This document shows, one piece after another, positions 18,796-28,203 of a DNA stretch of 64,000 nucleotides. Numbering within the stretch: the stretch's first letter is position 1; the number at the start of each line of letters is the position of its first letter. The translations under genes were made by a program, and so were the position numbers. The notes below the pieces were generated by a model that made no database searches, was not told where the DNA came from, and was given only the letters and a program-made list of their open reading frames with translations. Origin of the DNA: an uncultured Spartobacteria bacterium (lineage in GTDB: Bacteria; Verrucomicrobiota; Verrucomicrobiia; Chthoniobacterales; Chthoniobacteraceae); NCBI GenBank assembly GCA_903901425.1, contig CAIURC010000188.1:1-64000 (forward strand). Reading direction: 5' to 3'.

Positions 18796-20367
18796 ATGAA
18801 CCGTTCGCTCATTCTCGCAGGCTCCATCGCCGCCCTCGTTCTCCCCACCCTCCTCCATGCGGAAGACTGGACCCAGTGGGGTGGAGCTGATCCGGGCCGA
18901 AACATGTACTCCCCGGCCAAGGGGATCCCGGCCAAGTTCGAGCCCGGCAAGTTCAAGCCCAACTCCGAGGAGGTGGATCTGGCGTCCACCAGCAACGTCA
19001 AATGGGTGGCCAAACTCGGCTCCCAAACCTACGGCAACCCGGTGGTTGCCAACGGCCGCGTGTATGTCGGGACCAACAACGCCTCCCCTCGGGACAGCCG
19101 GTTCACGGATGACCGTTCCATTCTCCTTGCCCTCAACGAATACGACGGCAGCCTGCTCTGGCAGCTGGTGGTCCCCAAACTCGCCAGCGGCAAGGTCAAC
19201 GACTGGGAATATCTGGGCCTCCTCAGCTCCCCCCGGGTTGAAGGCGACAAACTCTGGCTGGTCACCAGCCGTTGCGAAGTGCTTTGCCTCGACACCAATG
19301 GACAGGCCAACGGCAACCAGGGCTACGCCGACGAGGCCAAGTACATCCCCGGCCCCGGCAAACCCCCGGTCGAAGTCACTCCGAAGGACGCCGATATCCT
19401 CTGGCGCTACGACATGATGGACGAACTCGGCGTGTTCCCACACAACGCCTCCAACTGCTCCGTCATCAATCTCGGCAACACCCTGTTCGCCTGCACCTCC
19501 AACGGCCAAGACTGGACCCACGTCAATATCCCGTCCCCGCTCTCCCCGAGTTTCATCGCGCTCAACAAAGAAACCGGTGAACTCGTCGGCGAAGACGACG
19601 CCAAGATCGGCCCGAACATCAAACACGGCCAGTGGACCTCTCCCTCCATCGGCGAAGTGGATGGCAAATCCCAGGTGTTCTTCGGAGGCGGCGACGGCAT
19701 CCTGTACGCACTCGAAACCGCGCCCACCAAGGACGGCGACTCCAACTTCCTTAAGACCGCGTGGTCCTTTGACTGCGTCCCCGACGAGTACAAGACCGAC
19801 AAGAACGGCAAACCCATCAAGTACCCGGCGGCTGAGGGCCCGAGCGAAATCAACGCCACCCCTGTGTTCTACAAGAACCGCGTGTACGTCGCCGTTGGCC
19901 AGGATCCGGAACACGGCGAAGGCGTGGGCCGTCTGGTCTGCGTGGATCCCAAGGGCAAGAAGGGCGACATTACCAAGACCGGCCTCGTCTGGGATTACAA
20001 AGCCATCCACCGGTCCATTTCCACGGTCTCCATCGATCCTGAAACCGGCCTCCTGTTCATTGCGGACTTCAGCGGCTTTGTGCACTGCCTCGATGCCGAT
20101 ACCGGCAAGGTCCACTGGGTCCATGACATGCAGGCCCACATGTGGGGATCCACGTTCGTGGTGGATGGCAAGGTGTTCTGCGGAGACGAGGACGGCGACT
20201 TTGTGTGCTTTGCCTCTTCCAAGGAAAAGAAGGTGCTGAGCGAGGTCAACATGGGCGCGCCCATCTACTCCACGCCGATCGTCGCCAATGGCGCAATGTA
20301 CGTCGGCACCCAGACTCATCTCTACGTGATCGCCGAGGGCGCCAAGCCGGTGACTCCGGCCAAGTAA
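18796..20367 (+). CDS. secreted PQQ-binding-like beta-propeller repeat protein (second copy)
   Basis: Signal peptide; EDWTQWGGADPGRNMYSPAKGIPAKF; ETGLLFIADFSGFVHCLDADTGKVHWVHDMQAHMWGS blade motifs. Confidence 0.85.
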   Translation: MNRSLILAGSIAALVLPTLLHAEDWTQWGGADPGRNMYSPAKGIPAKFEPGKFKPNSEEVDLASTSNVKWVAKLGSQTYGNPVVANGRVYVGTNNASPRDSRFTDDRSILLALNEYDGSLLWQLVVPKLASGKVNDWEYLGLLSSPRVEGDKLWLVTSRCEVLCLDTNGQANGNQGYADEAKYIPGPGKPPVEVTPKDADILWRYDMMDELGVFPHNASNCSVINLGNTLFACTSNGQDWTHVNIPSPLSPSFIALNKETGELVGEDDAKIGPNIKHGQWTSPSIGEVDGKSQVFFGGGDGILYALETAPTKDGDSNFLKTAWSFDCVPDEYKTDKNGKPIKYPAAEGPSEINATPVFYKNRVYVAVGQDPEHGEGVGRLVCVDPKGKKGDITKTGLVWDYKAIHRSISTVSIDPETGLLFIADFSGFVHCLDADTGKVHWVHDMQAHMWGSTFVVDGKVFCGDEDGDFVCFASSKEKKVLSEVNMGAPIYSTPIVANGAMYVGTQTHLYVIAEGAKPVTPAK

Positions 20368-20389
20368 GGCCATTACCCTGCCCCATTCC

Positions 20390-21883
20390 ATGTCCACTCC
20401 CACCCGGCCTCTCACGGTCACGCAATGGCTCGTGATCACCATCGCCGCCATCGGGTTCCTGTTCGACACGTACGAACTGCTCATGACCCCGCTGGTGGCC
20501 GCTCCCGCCATCGCCGAACTGCTCCGGGTGCCCATGAACAACCCGCTCGTCACGGACTGGGTCGGGCGTCTCCTCTGGATCGCTGCCGTCTGCGGCGGAA
20601 TCTTCGGGTTGATCGGCGGCTGGCTCGTAGACCGGTTCGGACGGAAAACGGTGATGGCTGCGAGCATTCTGGCCTACTCCATCTCCCCGTTCTGCGCTGC
20701 GTACGCCACGAGCCTCCCAGTGTTCGTGTTCTTCCGCTGCACCACTTTCATCGGGGTCTGCGTGGAGTTCGTGGCGGCAATCACCTGGCTTGCGGAACTC
20801 TTCCCGGAAAAGAAACGCAAAGAGTTCGTCCTCGGATCCACCCAGGCGTTTGCGTCGCTGGGCGGTGTCCTGGTCACGCTGGTTAGCATCTGGATCTCTT
20901 CCCATGGCAAGGATCTGCCTGCCCTTGGGCTCCCAGCCGGGCTTGGGTCCGCCACGGCAGGTTCCTGGCGCTACCTGCTCATGACCGGCATCCTGCCCGC
21001 GATTCCCATCGCGCTGCTCCTCCCGTTTGTTCCGGAATCCCAGATCTGGCGTGAACGCCGGGCTTCAGGATCCTTTCAGCGTCCGAGCTTCGGCGCGCTG
21101 TTCGCTCCGGGCCTGCGCCGGGTGACCATCGTGACCGCCGTGCTCTCCGCATGCGCCTACGGAATCGCGTTTGGCGCGCTGCAGGTGACGGTGGCCCGGG
21201 TCACGCCAGGCCTGCCCGAGCTCCGGGAACAGGCGGCTCAACTCGCTCCGCTCCGGAAAGAGGCAGAGGCGCTCAACACCCAGCTCAACGCACTCCAGAA
21301 AGATTCACCGGACCGCAAGGCGCTGCTGGACAAGATCAAAGCGAACTTCGTCAAACAGAAACCCGTGAATGACGTGGTGAAGGCCATGAGCGACAAGGTC
21401 CAGTTCCGCCAGGAGATGGGGGGATTGGTCGGCCGGATCCTGCTGGCCGTCCTTCTGGTGGCCGGCCTGAGCCGGGTGGCACTCCTCAAGGTCTTTCAGA
21501 TCCCCGCGCTGGTGCTGCTTCCGCTCACCTACTTCAAAGGGTTCCCTGCGGGGGGCGAGCTGTTCCTCTGGGGCTACTTCGCCTGCGGCCTCCTGACCGT
21601 CGCCCAGTTCAGTTATTTCGGTGAATACCTGCCCAAAGTGTTTCCCGTGCATCTCCGCGGGACCGGCGGCAGTTTCGCCACCAACGTCGGGGGCCGGATG
21701 CTGGGCACCAGCATGGCCACTCTGAACACCTCCTGGCTCGCACCGCTCCTTGCCGGGGGCGCAGCCGCCGTCAAACCGGCCCATGTCGCGCTGGCCGCGG
21801 GCTACATCGCCACGGCCATGGCCGTCCTCGCGTTCCTTGTCGGTTTCCTTCTGCCCGAACCCAAATCCGAACCTTCCGAATAA
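20390..21883 (+). CDS. MFS transporter with a charged insertion
   Basis: IGFLFDTYELLMTPL; GGWLVDRFGRKTVMAAS; C-terminal TM segments. Confidence 0.87.
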   Translation: MSTPTRPLTVTQWLVITIAAIGFLFDTYELLMTPLVAAPAIAELLRVPMNNPLVTDWVGRLLWIAAVCGGIFGLIGGWLVDRFGRKTVMAASILAYSISPFCAAYATSLPVFVFFRCTTFIGVCVEFVAAITWLAELFPEKKRKEFVLGSTQAFASLGGVLVTLVSIWISSHGKDLPALGLPAGLGSATAGSWRYLLMTGILPAIPIALLLPFVPESQIWRERRASGSFQRPSFGALFAPGLRRVTIVTAVLSACAYGIAFGALQVTVARVTPGLPELREQAAQLAPLRKEAEALNTQLNALQKDSPDRKALLDKIKANFVKQKPVNDVVKAMSDKVQFRQEMGGLVGRILLAVLLVAGLSRVALLKVFQIPALVLLPLTYFKGFPAGGELFLWGYFACGLLTVAQFSYFGEYLPKVFPVHLRGTGGSFATNVGGRMLGTSMATLNTSWLAPLLAGGAAAVKPAHVALAAGYIATAMAVLAFLVGFLLPEPKSEPSE

Positions 21884-21887
21884 CACC

Positions 21888-22955
21888 ATGATCCCGTCCA
21901 CACCCGAACAAGCACAGGCGCAGCTCGAAGCGCATCTTCAGGAAATCATTGCATGGCATTTCTCGCCGGAGACCGGCTCACCCTTCTGGCTGGAATGGGC
22001 CTCCAAAAACTTCGATCCGCGCAAGGAGGTAAAATCCTTTGCCGACATGCAGAAGTTCCCGCATTTCCAGGACGAATGGCTCCGCGACCTGCAGCCTGAG
22101 GTCTGGATTCCTGCGGCGTTCAAGGGCCAGCCATTCAACATCTTTGAAACCGGCGGCACCACCGGGATGCCCAAACAGCGGATCGGCTGGAACGACTACA
22201 AGATCGATTACTCGGAGTTCAGCGACAAGATCAGTGACGCCCATTTCCCGCGGGGCGTTGCATGGCTGATGATGGGCCCCACCGGCCCGCGCCGGCTCCG
22301 GCTCGCGATCGAGCACCTGGCCCATGTCCGGGGCTCGAGCTGTTACTTCATCGATCTCGATCCGCGCTTTGTCAAAAAGCTGATCTCGAACAAGCAGTTC
22401 GACGTAGCCCGCCAGTACATGGAACACGTCGTGGACCAGGCGGTGCTGATCCTGAAGAACCGGAAAGTGGCGGGCCTGTTCACCACGCCCAAGCTGCTGG
22501 AGGCGCTGGCTGAAAAAATCGACATCTACGAGGCCGGGATCCGCGGCGTATTCTGCGGGGGCACGACGATGCTGCCCCAGTACGTCCGGTTTATCGTCGA
22601 AGAGGTTTTGGAAAACCGGATCGGCTTCTATCCGACCTACGGCAACACCCTCATGGGGCTCGCCGCGTCCGTCCCGCTCACTCCGGAAGACCAGTTCTCC
22701 ATCACCTATTACGCGCCGCAACCGCGCGCCGTTCTCCGGGTCGTGGACCCCAACAACACCGCACAGACGGTGGACTACGACACCTGGGGCCGGGTCGAAC
22801 TGACCACGCTCACCAAGGAGTTCTTCATGCCGCGCTTCCTGGAACGCGACGAAGCCATCCGCCGCAAACCCCGTGCTCCGTATCCGTGGGACGGCGTGGC
22901 AGAGGTCCGCCCGTTTGGCGCGATGGAAAAGAAGATCGTCGAAGGCGTTTACTGA
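21888..22955 (+). CDS. adenylate-forming enzyme (PaaK/acyl-protein synthetase-like)
   Basis: TGGTTGMPKQRIGW (AMP-binding A3-like) and FYPTYGNTLMGLA (A5-like). Confidence 0.65.
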   Translation: MIPSTPEQAQAQLEAHLQEIIAWHFSPETGSPFWLEWASKNFDPRKEVKSFADMQKFPHFQDEWLRDLQPEVWIPAAFKGQPFNIFETGGTTGMPKQRIGWNDYKIDYSEFSDKISDAHFPRGVAWLMMGPTGPRRLRLAIEHLAHVRGSSCYFIDLDPRFVKKLISNKQFDVARQYMEHVVDQAVLILKNRKVAGLFTTPKLLEALAEKIDIYEAGIRGVFCGGTTMLPQYVRFIVEEVLENRIGFYPTYGNTLMGLAASVPLTPEDQFSITYYAPQPRAVLRVVDPNNTAQTVDYDTWGRVELTTLTKEFFMPRFLERDEAIRRKPRAPYPWDGVAEVRPFGAMEKKIVEGVY

Positions 22956-22985
22956 CGCCATCGCCGGATCGATTGTATTGCACTT

Positions 22986-23022
22986 GGCACTCCTGCAGGG
23001 GCACCCCCCTTGCGGGAGTGCC
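22986..23022 (+). terminator. candidate stem-loop terminator after the MFS/ligase operon
   Basis: GGCACTCCTGCA - 13 nt - TGCGGGAGTGCC, 12-bp stem with one G-T pair; no T-tract. Confidence 0.45.
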
Positions 23023-23097
23023 CCATCAACTCCGCGCCACGTCCGCCTTACTGGCGGCCTTCACGCCGCCCAAAGGGGCTCCGCCGGCTCAACGCTT

Positions 23098-23505
23098 TCA
23101 AAGGCTCAAAATTTGAAGTCGAGCCTGGGACTGGTTCCACTCGATGATTTTTTTGTCTGCGGTAAACAGGGGGAGTCCAAGTGTGATGGCTGTGGCGACA
23201 ATCAGGCGGTCCGCTGGATCTCCATGAAATTCCGGCAGGCGACAACTGGCGATGCAAATTGGCGGAGAGATGGGCTCCAGTTCGACAGGGGCGGTGAGGT
23301 TTGCGGAAATCCAACCATCCAAGTCAGGGACGAGTTCCAAGCGGCCTTTTTCAGCCAGCATCGAAACCTCCCAAACCGAAATGGCAGAAACAATGCAGCG
23401 ACCGCGAAAAGTTGCCGCGGCGACAGCCTCAGGAGCTCCGGCACTGATCCAAAGCCAAGCATGAGTGTCGAGCACTGCGGCCCCGATTTTATCAAGATTC
23501 TGCAT
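23098..23505 (-). CDS. PIN-domain toxin (VapC-like)
   Basis: AAVLDTHAWLWISAG...VSAISVWEVSMLAEKGRL...DPADRLIVATAITLGLPLFTADKKI. Confidence 0.88.
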   Translation of the reverse strand: MQNLDKIGAAVLDTHAWLWISAGAPEAVAAATFRGRCIVSAISVWEVSMLAEKGRLELVPDLDGWISANLTAPVELEPISPPICIASCRLPEFHGDPADRLIVATAITLGLPLFTADKKIIEWNQSQARLQILSL

Positions 23506-23716
23506 TCCACCTTTCGCCCGTGCTGGTGAGGTCGCCAAGAATCTTTGTGGTAGTGGCCGCTCGCCCAAAGAGAGGCGTGCCTGTGCCGCCTGAAAACGGA
23601 ATGACCTCGGCGGCTGCGCGGCCATACCGTGTGATCACCACACGCTCTTTTTTATTTGCGATGTCCTCCACAATCGCGAGGCACTTCGCTTTGAACTCGG
23701 AGACGCTCAGTTCCAT
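23492..23716 (-). CDS. Phd/YefM family antitoxin
   Basis: MELSVSEFKAKCLAIVEDIANKKERVVITRYGRAAAEVIP; 14-nt overlap with the toxin gene. Confidence 0.87.
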   Translation of the reverse strand: MELSVSEFKAKCLAIVEDIANKKERVVITRYGRAAAEVIPFSGGTGTPLFGRAATTTKILGDLTSTGERWNAES

Positions 23717-23788
23717 GGTTTGACCATAGGATGACCACTTGCGAAAAGCAAACGGTGGATTCCCTCCCCATTTGGGTCAGGCAGTGCA

Positions 23789-23875
23789 TCAGGGGGTCCA
23801 CTTTTTGTCTTTCCTCAAGACGTCGAGCCAGACAGCAGTGAGAATCACGGCGCCCTTGATGACCTGCCGAGCGAG
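23789..23875 (-). pseudogene. C-terminal remnant of an RbsC/XylH-type sugar ABC transporter permease
   Basis: LARQVIKGAVILTAVWLDVLRKDKKWTP-stop resembles the last TM of BPD_transp_2 permeases; no gene upstream in frame. Confidence 0.5.
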
Positions 23876-23916
23876 GGGTGTCAGTCTGCGCGCTCGTGTT
23901 CTGAATCGAGGCCGGC

Positions 23917-26073
23917 TTACCGGCTCCCGGCCCCACCGGCAGCCGTTTGTTCTGCCTGTAAGCGGAGGTTCTGGGGCACGATGATGATCCCGACGCTCTG
24001 GATCTCGGTCTGGGCCGGGAGTTCCTGGTAGGACAACACAATCAGCTTCGGAAAGGACGATTCGAAGAACCGCTTGAAGGCCAGCCGCAGGTCGCTGCTG
24101 ACAATCACGATGGGTGTCAGGCCCTGTTCCGCCATCTGGTTGGACCGCGTCGTCAGTTCCTGAATCAGGAACTGCGCCGTCTGCGGATCGATGGCCAGCA
24201 TCACCTCGTAATGGGTCCGCTGAATCCGGGTGATCAAACTCTGCTCCAGCCGCGGCTCCAGCGTCAGCCCCTTGATCAGACGCGGCTCGCACTCGTACCC
24301 CTCCACAAAATACGTCCCCAGACGACGCCTCACCTGCTCCGACAATTCGTCCGGGTTTTTTGTGATTGGTGCAAAATCCGCCACCGCTTCCAAGATGACC
24401 ACGAGGTTTTTGATCGAGATGTTTTCCCGCAACAGGTTCTGCAGGACCCGCTGGATCACGCCGAGGTTCACCAAGTCCGGCAGCAGTTCCGCTATGAGCG
24501 CCGAATGGGTTTCCTTGAGGCGGTTGATCAAGCCCTGCACCTCCTGACGGCTCAGGATCAGGTGCGCCGACTGTTTCAACACCTCCGCCAGATGCGTAAT
24601 GATGACGGACACCACGTCCACCACGGTGTATCCGTTGATCTCCGCCGTCTTTTTCTCTTCCTCCCCAATCCAGACGGCGGGAATACCGAACACGGGCTCC
24701 GTGGTTGGCACGCCGTTCAACGAAACCCGGCTGTTGGTGACGTTCATCGCGAGCCACCGGTTCACCACCACGGATGCAGAACCCACCACCTTGCCCCGGA
24801 GCAGGAACCGGTACTCGTTGGCCTCGATCTCCAAGCTGTCCCGCACGGCAATGGGCGGAACAATCATCCCGGTATCGCGGGCAAAGCTTTTCCGGACCCC
24901 GGTGATCCGCTCGAGGAGGTCGCCGCCCTGGGTCTTGTCGGCCAGATGCGTCAGGCCGTAGCCCAGTTCCACGGCGAACACTTCCGACTCAATGAGCTTC
25001 TGGAATTCGTCTGCGCCGGCCCCGCCCGCACCGGGACCGCCACCGCCGGGCTTGGGTGGAAGCGCCGCAACAGGTTTTGCCTGGGCCTCAAGCTTCTGCC
25101 GGTTTCGGTTTAGGAAATAAACACCGGCTCCCGCAAGGAGAGCGAGCAACAGGAACGGGATGGTGGGCAAGCCCGGCACGAGGGCAAACACAAACAAAAT
25201 CGCCGCCGCGATGCCGATGGCGCGCGGATAACTGGTCAGCTGCCGCGACACCTGGACCCCGAGGTTCGAATCGTCCGGGGTCCGCGTGACGAGGAGACCG
25301 GCTGCCACCGAAATGATGAGTGCGGGTACCTGGGTCACGAGACCGTCCCCGATGGAAAGCAGGGTGTACTTCTGGAGCGCGTCCATGAGCGGCATGCCCT
25401 TCTGGAGCATGCCGATGGCGAATCCGCCTACGATGTTGATCGCGGTGATGAGTAGGCCCGCGAGGGCGTCGCCGCGCACGAACTTGCTGGCGCCGTCCAT
25501 GGCCCCGTAGAAATCGGCCTCCTTTTGGATCTTGCGGCGGCGGGTGGTGGCAGACACCTCGTCGATGAGCCCGGCGTTGAGCTCGGCATCGATGGCCATC
25601 TGTTTGCCGGGCATGGCATCCAAGGTGAACCGTGCGGCAACCTCTGCGATACGGCCGGCGCCCTTGGTGATCACCACGAAATTGATGACGATCAGGATGA
25701 AAAACACCACCGCGCCTACCAGGTAATTGCCTTGGACGACAAAGTTCCCGAATGACTGGATGATATGGCCGCCGAAACCCTCGAGCAGGATCAGCCGGGT
25801 GGAAGCGACGTTCAGCGCTAATCGGAACAGGGTCACAGCCAGCAGCATCGTGGGGAAGCTGGAGAACTCGGCGGGTTCCTTGACGTAGACGATCAGAAGC
25901 AGGATCAGCAGGGACGCGCCGATGCTGGCGGCGAGGAGCAGGTCCAAGAGCCAGATCGGCACCGGCAAGACGAGGAGAACGACCGTCCCGATCAGGCCGC
26001 AGGTGAAAAGCAGATCCGTCTGCTTGAGCAGTTGCCGCGGATCAATTCGAAATGCTGTAGGGGAAAAATTCAT
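23917..26073 (-). CDS. flhA: flagellar biosynthesis protein FlhA
   Basis: RLALNVASTRLILLEG...GRIAEVAARFTLDAMPGKQMAIDAELNAGLIDE. Confidence 0.96.
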   Translation of the reverse strand: MNFSPTAFRIDPRQLLKQTDLLFTCGLIGTVVLLVLPVPIWLLDLLLAASIGASLLILLLIVYVKEPAEFSSFPTMLLAVTLFRLALNVASTRLILLEGFGGHIIQSFGNFVVQGNYLVGAVVFFILIVINFVVITKGAGRIAEVAARFTLDAMPGKQMAIDAELNAGLIDEVSATTRRRKIQKEADFYGAMDGASKFVRGDALAGLLITAINIVGGFAIGMLQKGMPLMDALQKYTLLSIGDGLVTQVPALIISVAAGLLVTRTPDDSNLGVQVSRQLTSYPRAIGIAAAILFVFALVPGLPTIPFLLLALLAGAGVYFLNRNRQKLEAQAKPVAALPPKPGGGGPGAGGAGADEFQKLIESEVFAVELGYGLTHLADKTQGGDLLERITGVRKSFARDTGMIVPPIAVRDSLEIEANEYRFLLRGKVVGSASVVVNRWLAMNVTNSRVSLNGVPTTEPVFGIPAVWIGEEEKKTAEINGYTVVDVVSVIITHLAEVLKQSAHLILSRQEVQGLINRLKETHSALIAELLPDLVNLGVIQRVLQNLLRENISIKNLVVILEAVADFAPITKNPDELSEQVRRRLGTYFVEGYECEPRLIKGLTLEPRLEQSLITRIQRTHYEVMLAIDPQTAQFLIQELTTRSNQMAEQGLTPIVIVSSDLRLAFKRFFESSFPKLIVLSYQELPAQTEIQSVGIIIVPQNLRLQAEQTAAGGAGSR

Positions 26074-26083
26074 GGGCCCGTCC

Positions 26084-27178
26084 TCATGCGCTCATGCGGC
26101 GCATTTTGAGCTGGTGGAAATAATACCGGTGCGTGCGATACACGTAACCAAGGATTTCCGCAATCGCCTGGTAAAGCTGAGCGGGAATCGGTTCGCCCAC
26201 TTTGCCAAACCGGAACAGAGAGCGTGCCACGGGCTTGTTCTCGACCATGGGCACCCCGTGTTCCCGGCCGATCTGCTTGATCCGCTGGGCCATGAGGTTT
26301 TCGCCCTTGGCCACCAGCACCGGGGCGGCGTCCTTGCCACGTTCGTACTTCAACGCCACGGCGTAGTGGGTCGGGTTGGTGACAATCACATCCGCCACGG
26401 GCACCTCCGCCAGCATCTGCTTCTGAGCCAACCTCCGCGCCATCGCCCGCTGAGCCGCCTTGATCTTGGGATCCCCCATGGCTTCCTTCATCTCCTCGGT
26501 GACCTCGTGCTTGGTCATCATGAGATCCTTCTCCGTCTTCCGCCGTTGGTAGATGTAGTGCAACGCCGCGATCACCGTCATGGCCACCGCAAGGCGCAGC
26601 AGGAGCAGCAGCCCATTCTCCATCAAAAACGTCCCCAGCCGCGCCACGGGCACCGGGCTGTAAAAGATCGGGTCCGCGAGGATATGCCGGACCGCCCCGT
26701 AGATCAGCCAGGCCACCAGGACGAGTTTCGCCAAGTCCACCAGCATCCGGACCAGGCCCGCCTTCGAGAAAACCCGCTGAAAACCTTCCGAGGGGTCCAA
26801 ACGATCCAAATTGAACCCCAGCACCTTGGGCGTCATTGCAAACCCGCTTTGACCCGCCCCCGCAAGGATCGCCGCTAGTGAGGCTGCAATCATGACCGGC
26901 ATGCTCAATGCAAAAAGCACCCCCACCGACGGCTTGACCATCGCAGTGACCGTGTCCGGATCCAGAGGGTACTTTTCCAGATGCCCGAGGATTTTGGCAC
27001 CCAGCAGGCCCACCTGAGTCGCGCCGGAGGGCGCCAGAACCAGAATCGCAAAATAGCTCGCCACCAGACCCGCCACCACGCCGATCTCCGGGGCACGGGC
27101 AAACTGCCCCCGGCTCTTTGCCTCCATGAGGCGCTTGGCCGTGGGTTTTTCCGTCGAATTGTCGCGTGGTTCCGCCAT
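26084..27178 (-). CDS. flhB: flagellar biosynthesis protein FlhB
   Basis: TEKPTAKRLMEAKSRGQFARAPEIG; autocleavage motif VTNPTHYAVALKY. Confidence 0.96.
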   Translation of the reverse strand: MAEPRDNSTEKPTAKRLMEAKSRGQFARAPEIGVVAGLVASYFAILVLAPSGATQVGLLGAKILGHLEKYPLDPDTVTAMVKPSVGVLFALSMPVMIAASLAAILAGAGQSGFAMTPKVLGFNLDRLDPSEGFQRVFSKAGLVRMLVDLAKLVLVAWLIYGAVRHILADPIFYSPVPVARLGTFLMENGLLLLLRLAVAMTVIAALHYIYQRRKTEKDLMMTKHEVTEEMKEAMGDPKIKAAQRAMARRLAQKQMLAEVPVADVIVTNPTHYAVALKYERGKDAAPVLVAKGENLMAQRIKQIGREHGVPMVENKPVARSLFRFGKVGEPIPAQLYQAIAEILGYVYRTHRYYFHQLKMRRMSA

Positions 27179-27937
27179 TTATCGCAAAAATCGCAGCATC
27201 AGATCGGGTGTTCCGGACATCTCGCTGAGCAAATGCTGGGCCGTGATCCCAAGAGTCAGACCAAAAACAATCAGGCCCGCCAAAATTCGGACCGAAAAAC
27301 TCGCGGAATACACTTCCAGGCTGGGTGCGGCCCGGCCGAGCGCGGCCATGGCGAGGTTTACGAGAAAGTTGAGGGCGACCACAGGCGCCGCCACCTCCAT
27401 CATCACCAGGAAAATCCGGCTGCTGTCCACCACCACCCGGTCCGCCGTGGCGGGGTCGAACGCCGCGGTTGGCGGGAACACCTGGAAACTCCGGGCCAAC
27501 GCCACGATGCTGCCGTGATCCGCGCCTGTGATCAGAAACAGGTTTGCGCCGAGGTAAAAAAGGAGCGTGTTGAACGGGGTGGCCGTGGCGTGCGTGATGG
27601 GATCGATGGTGTTGCTCAGCACGAGGCCGATCTCGGTGGAGATGAGCTGGCCAGCCATTTCAAGTCCGTAAAATACGAGCCGGGTCGCAAGCCCCATCAA
27701 TAGGCCGGCCAGCAGTTCATGGATGAAAATCCGGACCAGCCCGGGCACCGTGGCGGGCACCGGGCCGAGGTCGCCGGCCAACGGCGTCACCAGAAGCGCG
27801 AGGATGGCCGCGATCCCCACCCGGACCGGGGGCGGGATGGTCATTCCGGAAAACACCGGAATCAGCATGAGGAGCCCCGTGGTCCGGAGGAACACAAGGA
27901 GCCAGGGATAGACATCCGCAACTTCGATCGTGATCAC
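27179..27937 (-). CDS. fliR: flagellar biosynthetic protein FliR
   Basis: GTG start overlapping the fliQ stop; RIFIHELLAGLLMGLATRLVFYGLEMAGQLISTEIGL. Confidence 0.93.
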   Translation of the reverse strand: MITIEVADVYPWLLVFLRTTGLLMLIPVFSGMTIPPPVRVGIAAILALLVTPLAGDLGPVPATVPGLVRIFIHELLAGLLMGLATRLVFYGLEMAGQLISTEIGLVLSNTIDPITHATATPFNTLLFYLGANLFLITGADHGSIVALARSFQVFPPTAAFDPATADRVVVDSSRIFLVMMEVAAPVVALNFLVNLAMAALGRAAPSLEVYSASFSVRILAGLIVFGLTLGITAQHLLSEMSGTPDLMLRFLR

Positions 27938-28203
27938 TTGGCCATTTCGGGCAACCGGCTCAGGCAGACCACCGTGAACTGCATGACCTGCCGCAGAACC
28001 CAAGGGGCAGTGATGATCAACAGGATCCCAATGGCAGCCAGTTTCGGCACGAAACTCAGAGCCTGCTCCTGGATCGATGTGACCGCCTGCAGAATGCTCA
28101 CCAAGATCCCGACCACGATCGCCACCCCCACAATCGGGCTGACCACGGCAAGCGACACCGTGATCAGCGACCGCAACAGCTCAATGGCGGACTCCGGGTT
28201 CAT
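27934..28203 (-). CDS. fliQ: flagellar biosynthetic protein FliQ
   Basis: 89 aa; PIVGVAIVVGILVSILQAVTSIQEQALSFVPKL. Confidence 0.95.
   Translation of the reverse strand: MNPESAIELLRSLITVSLAVVSPIVGVAIVVGILVSILQAVTSIQEQALSFVPKLAAIGILLIITAPWVLRQVMQFTVVCLSRLPEMAK

Noticed and set aside
18541-20667. 708-aa minus-strand ORF opposite the second beta-propeller gene
   Set aside because: Antisense shadow ORF; the plus frame has signal peptide and blade motifs
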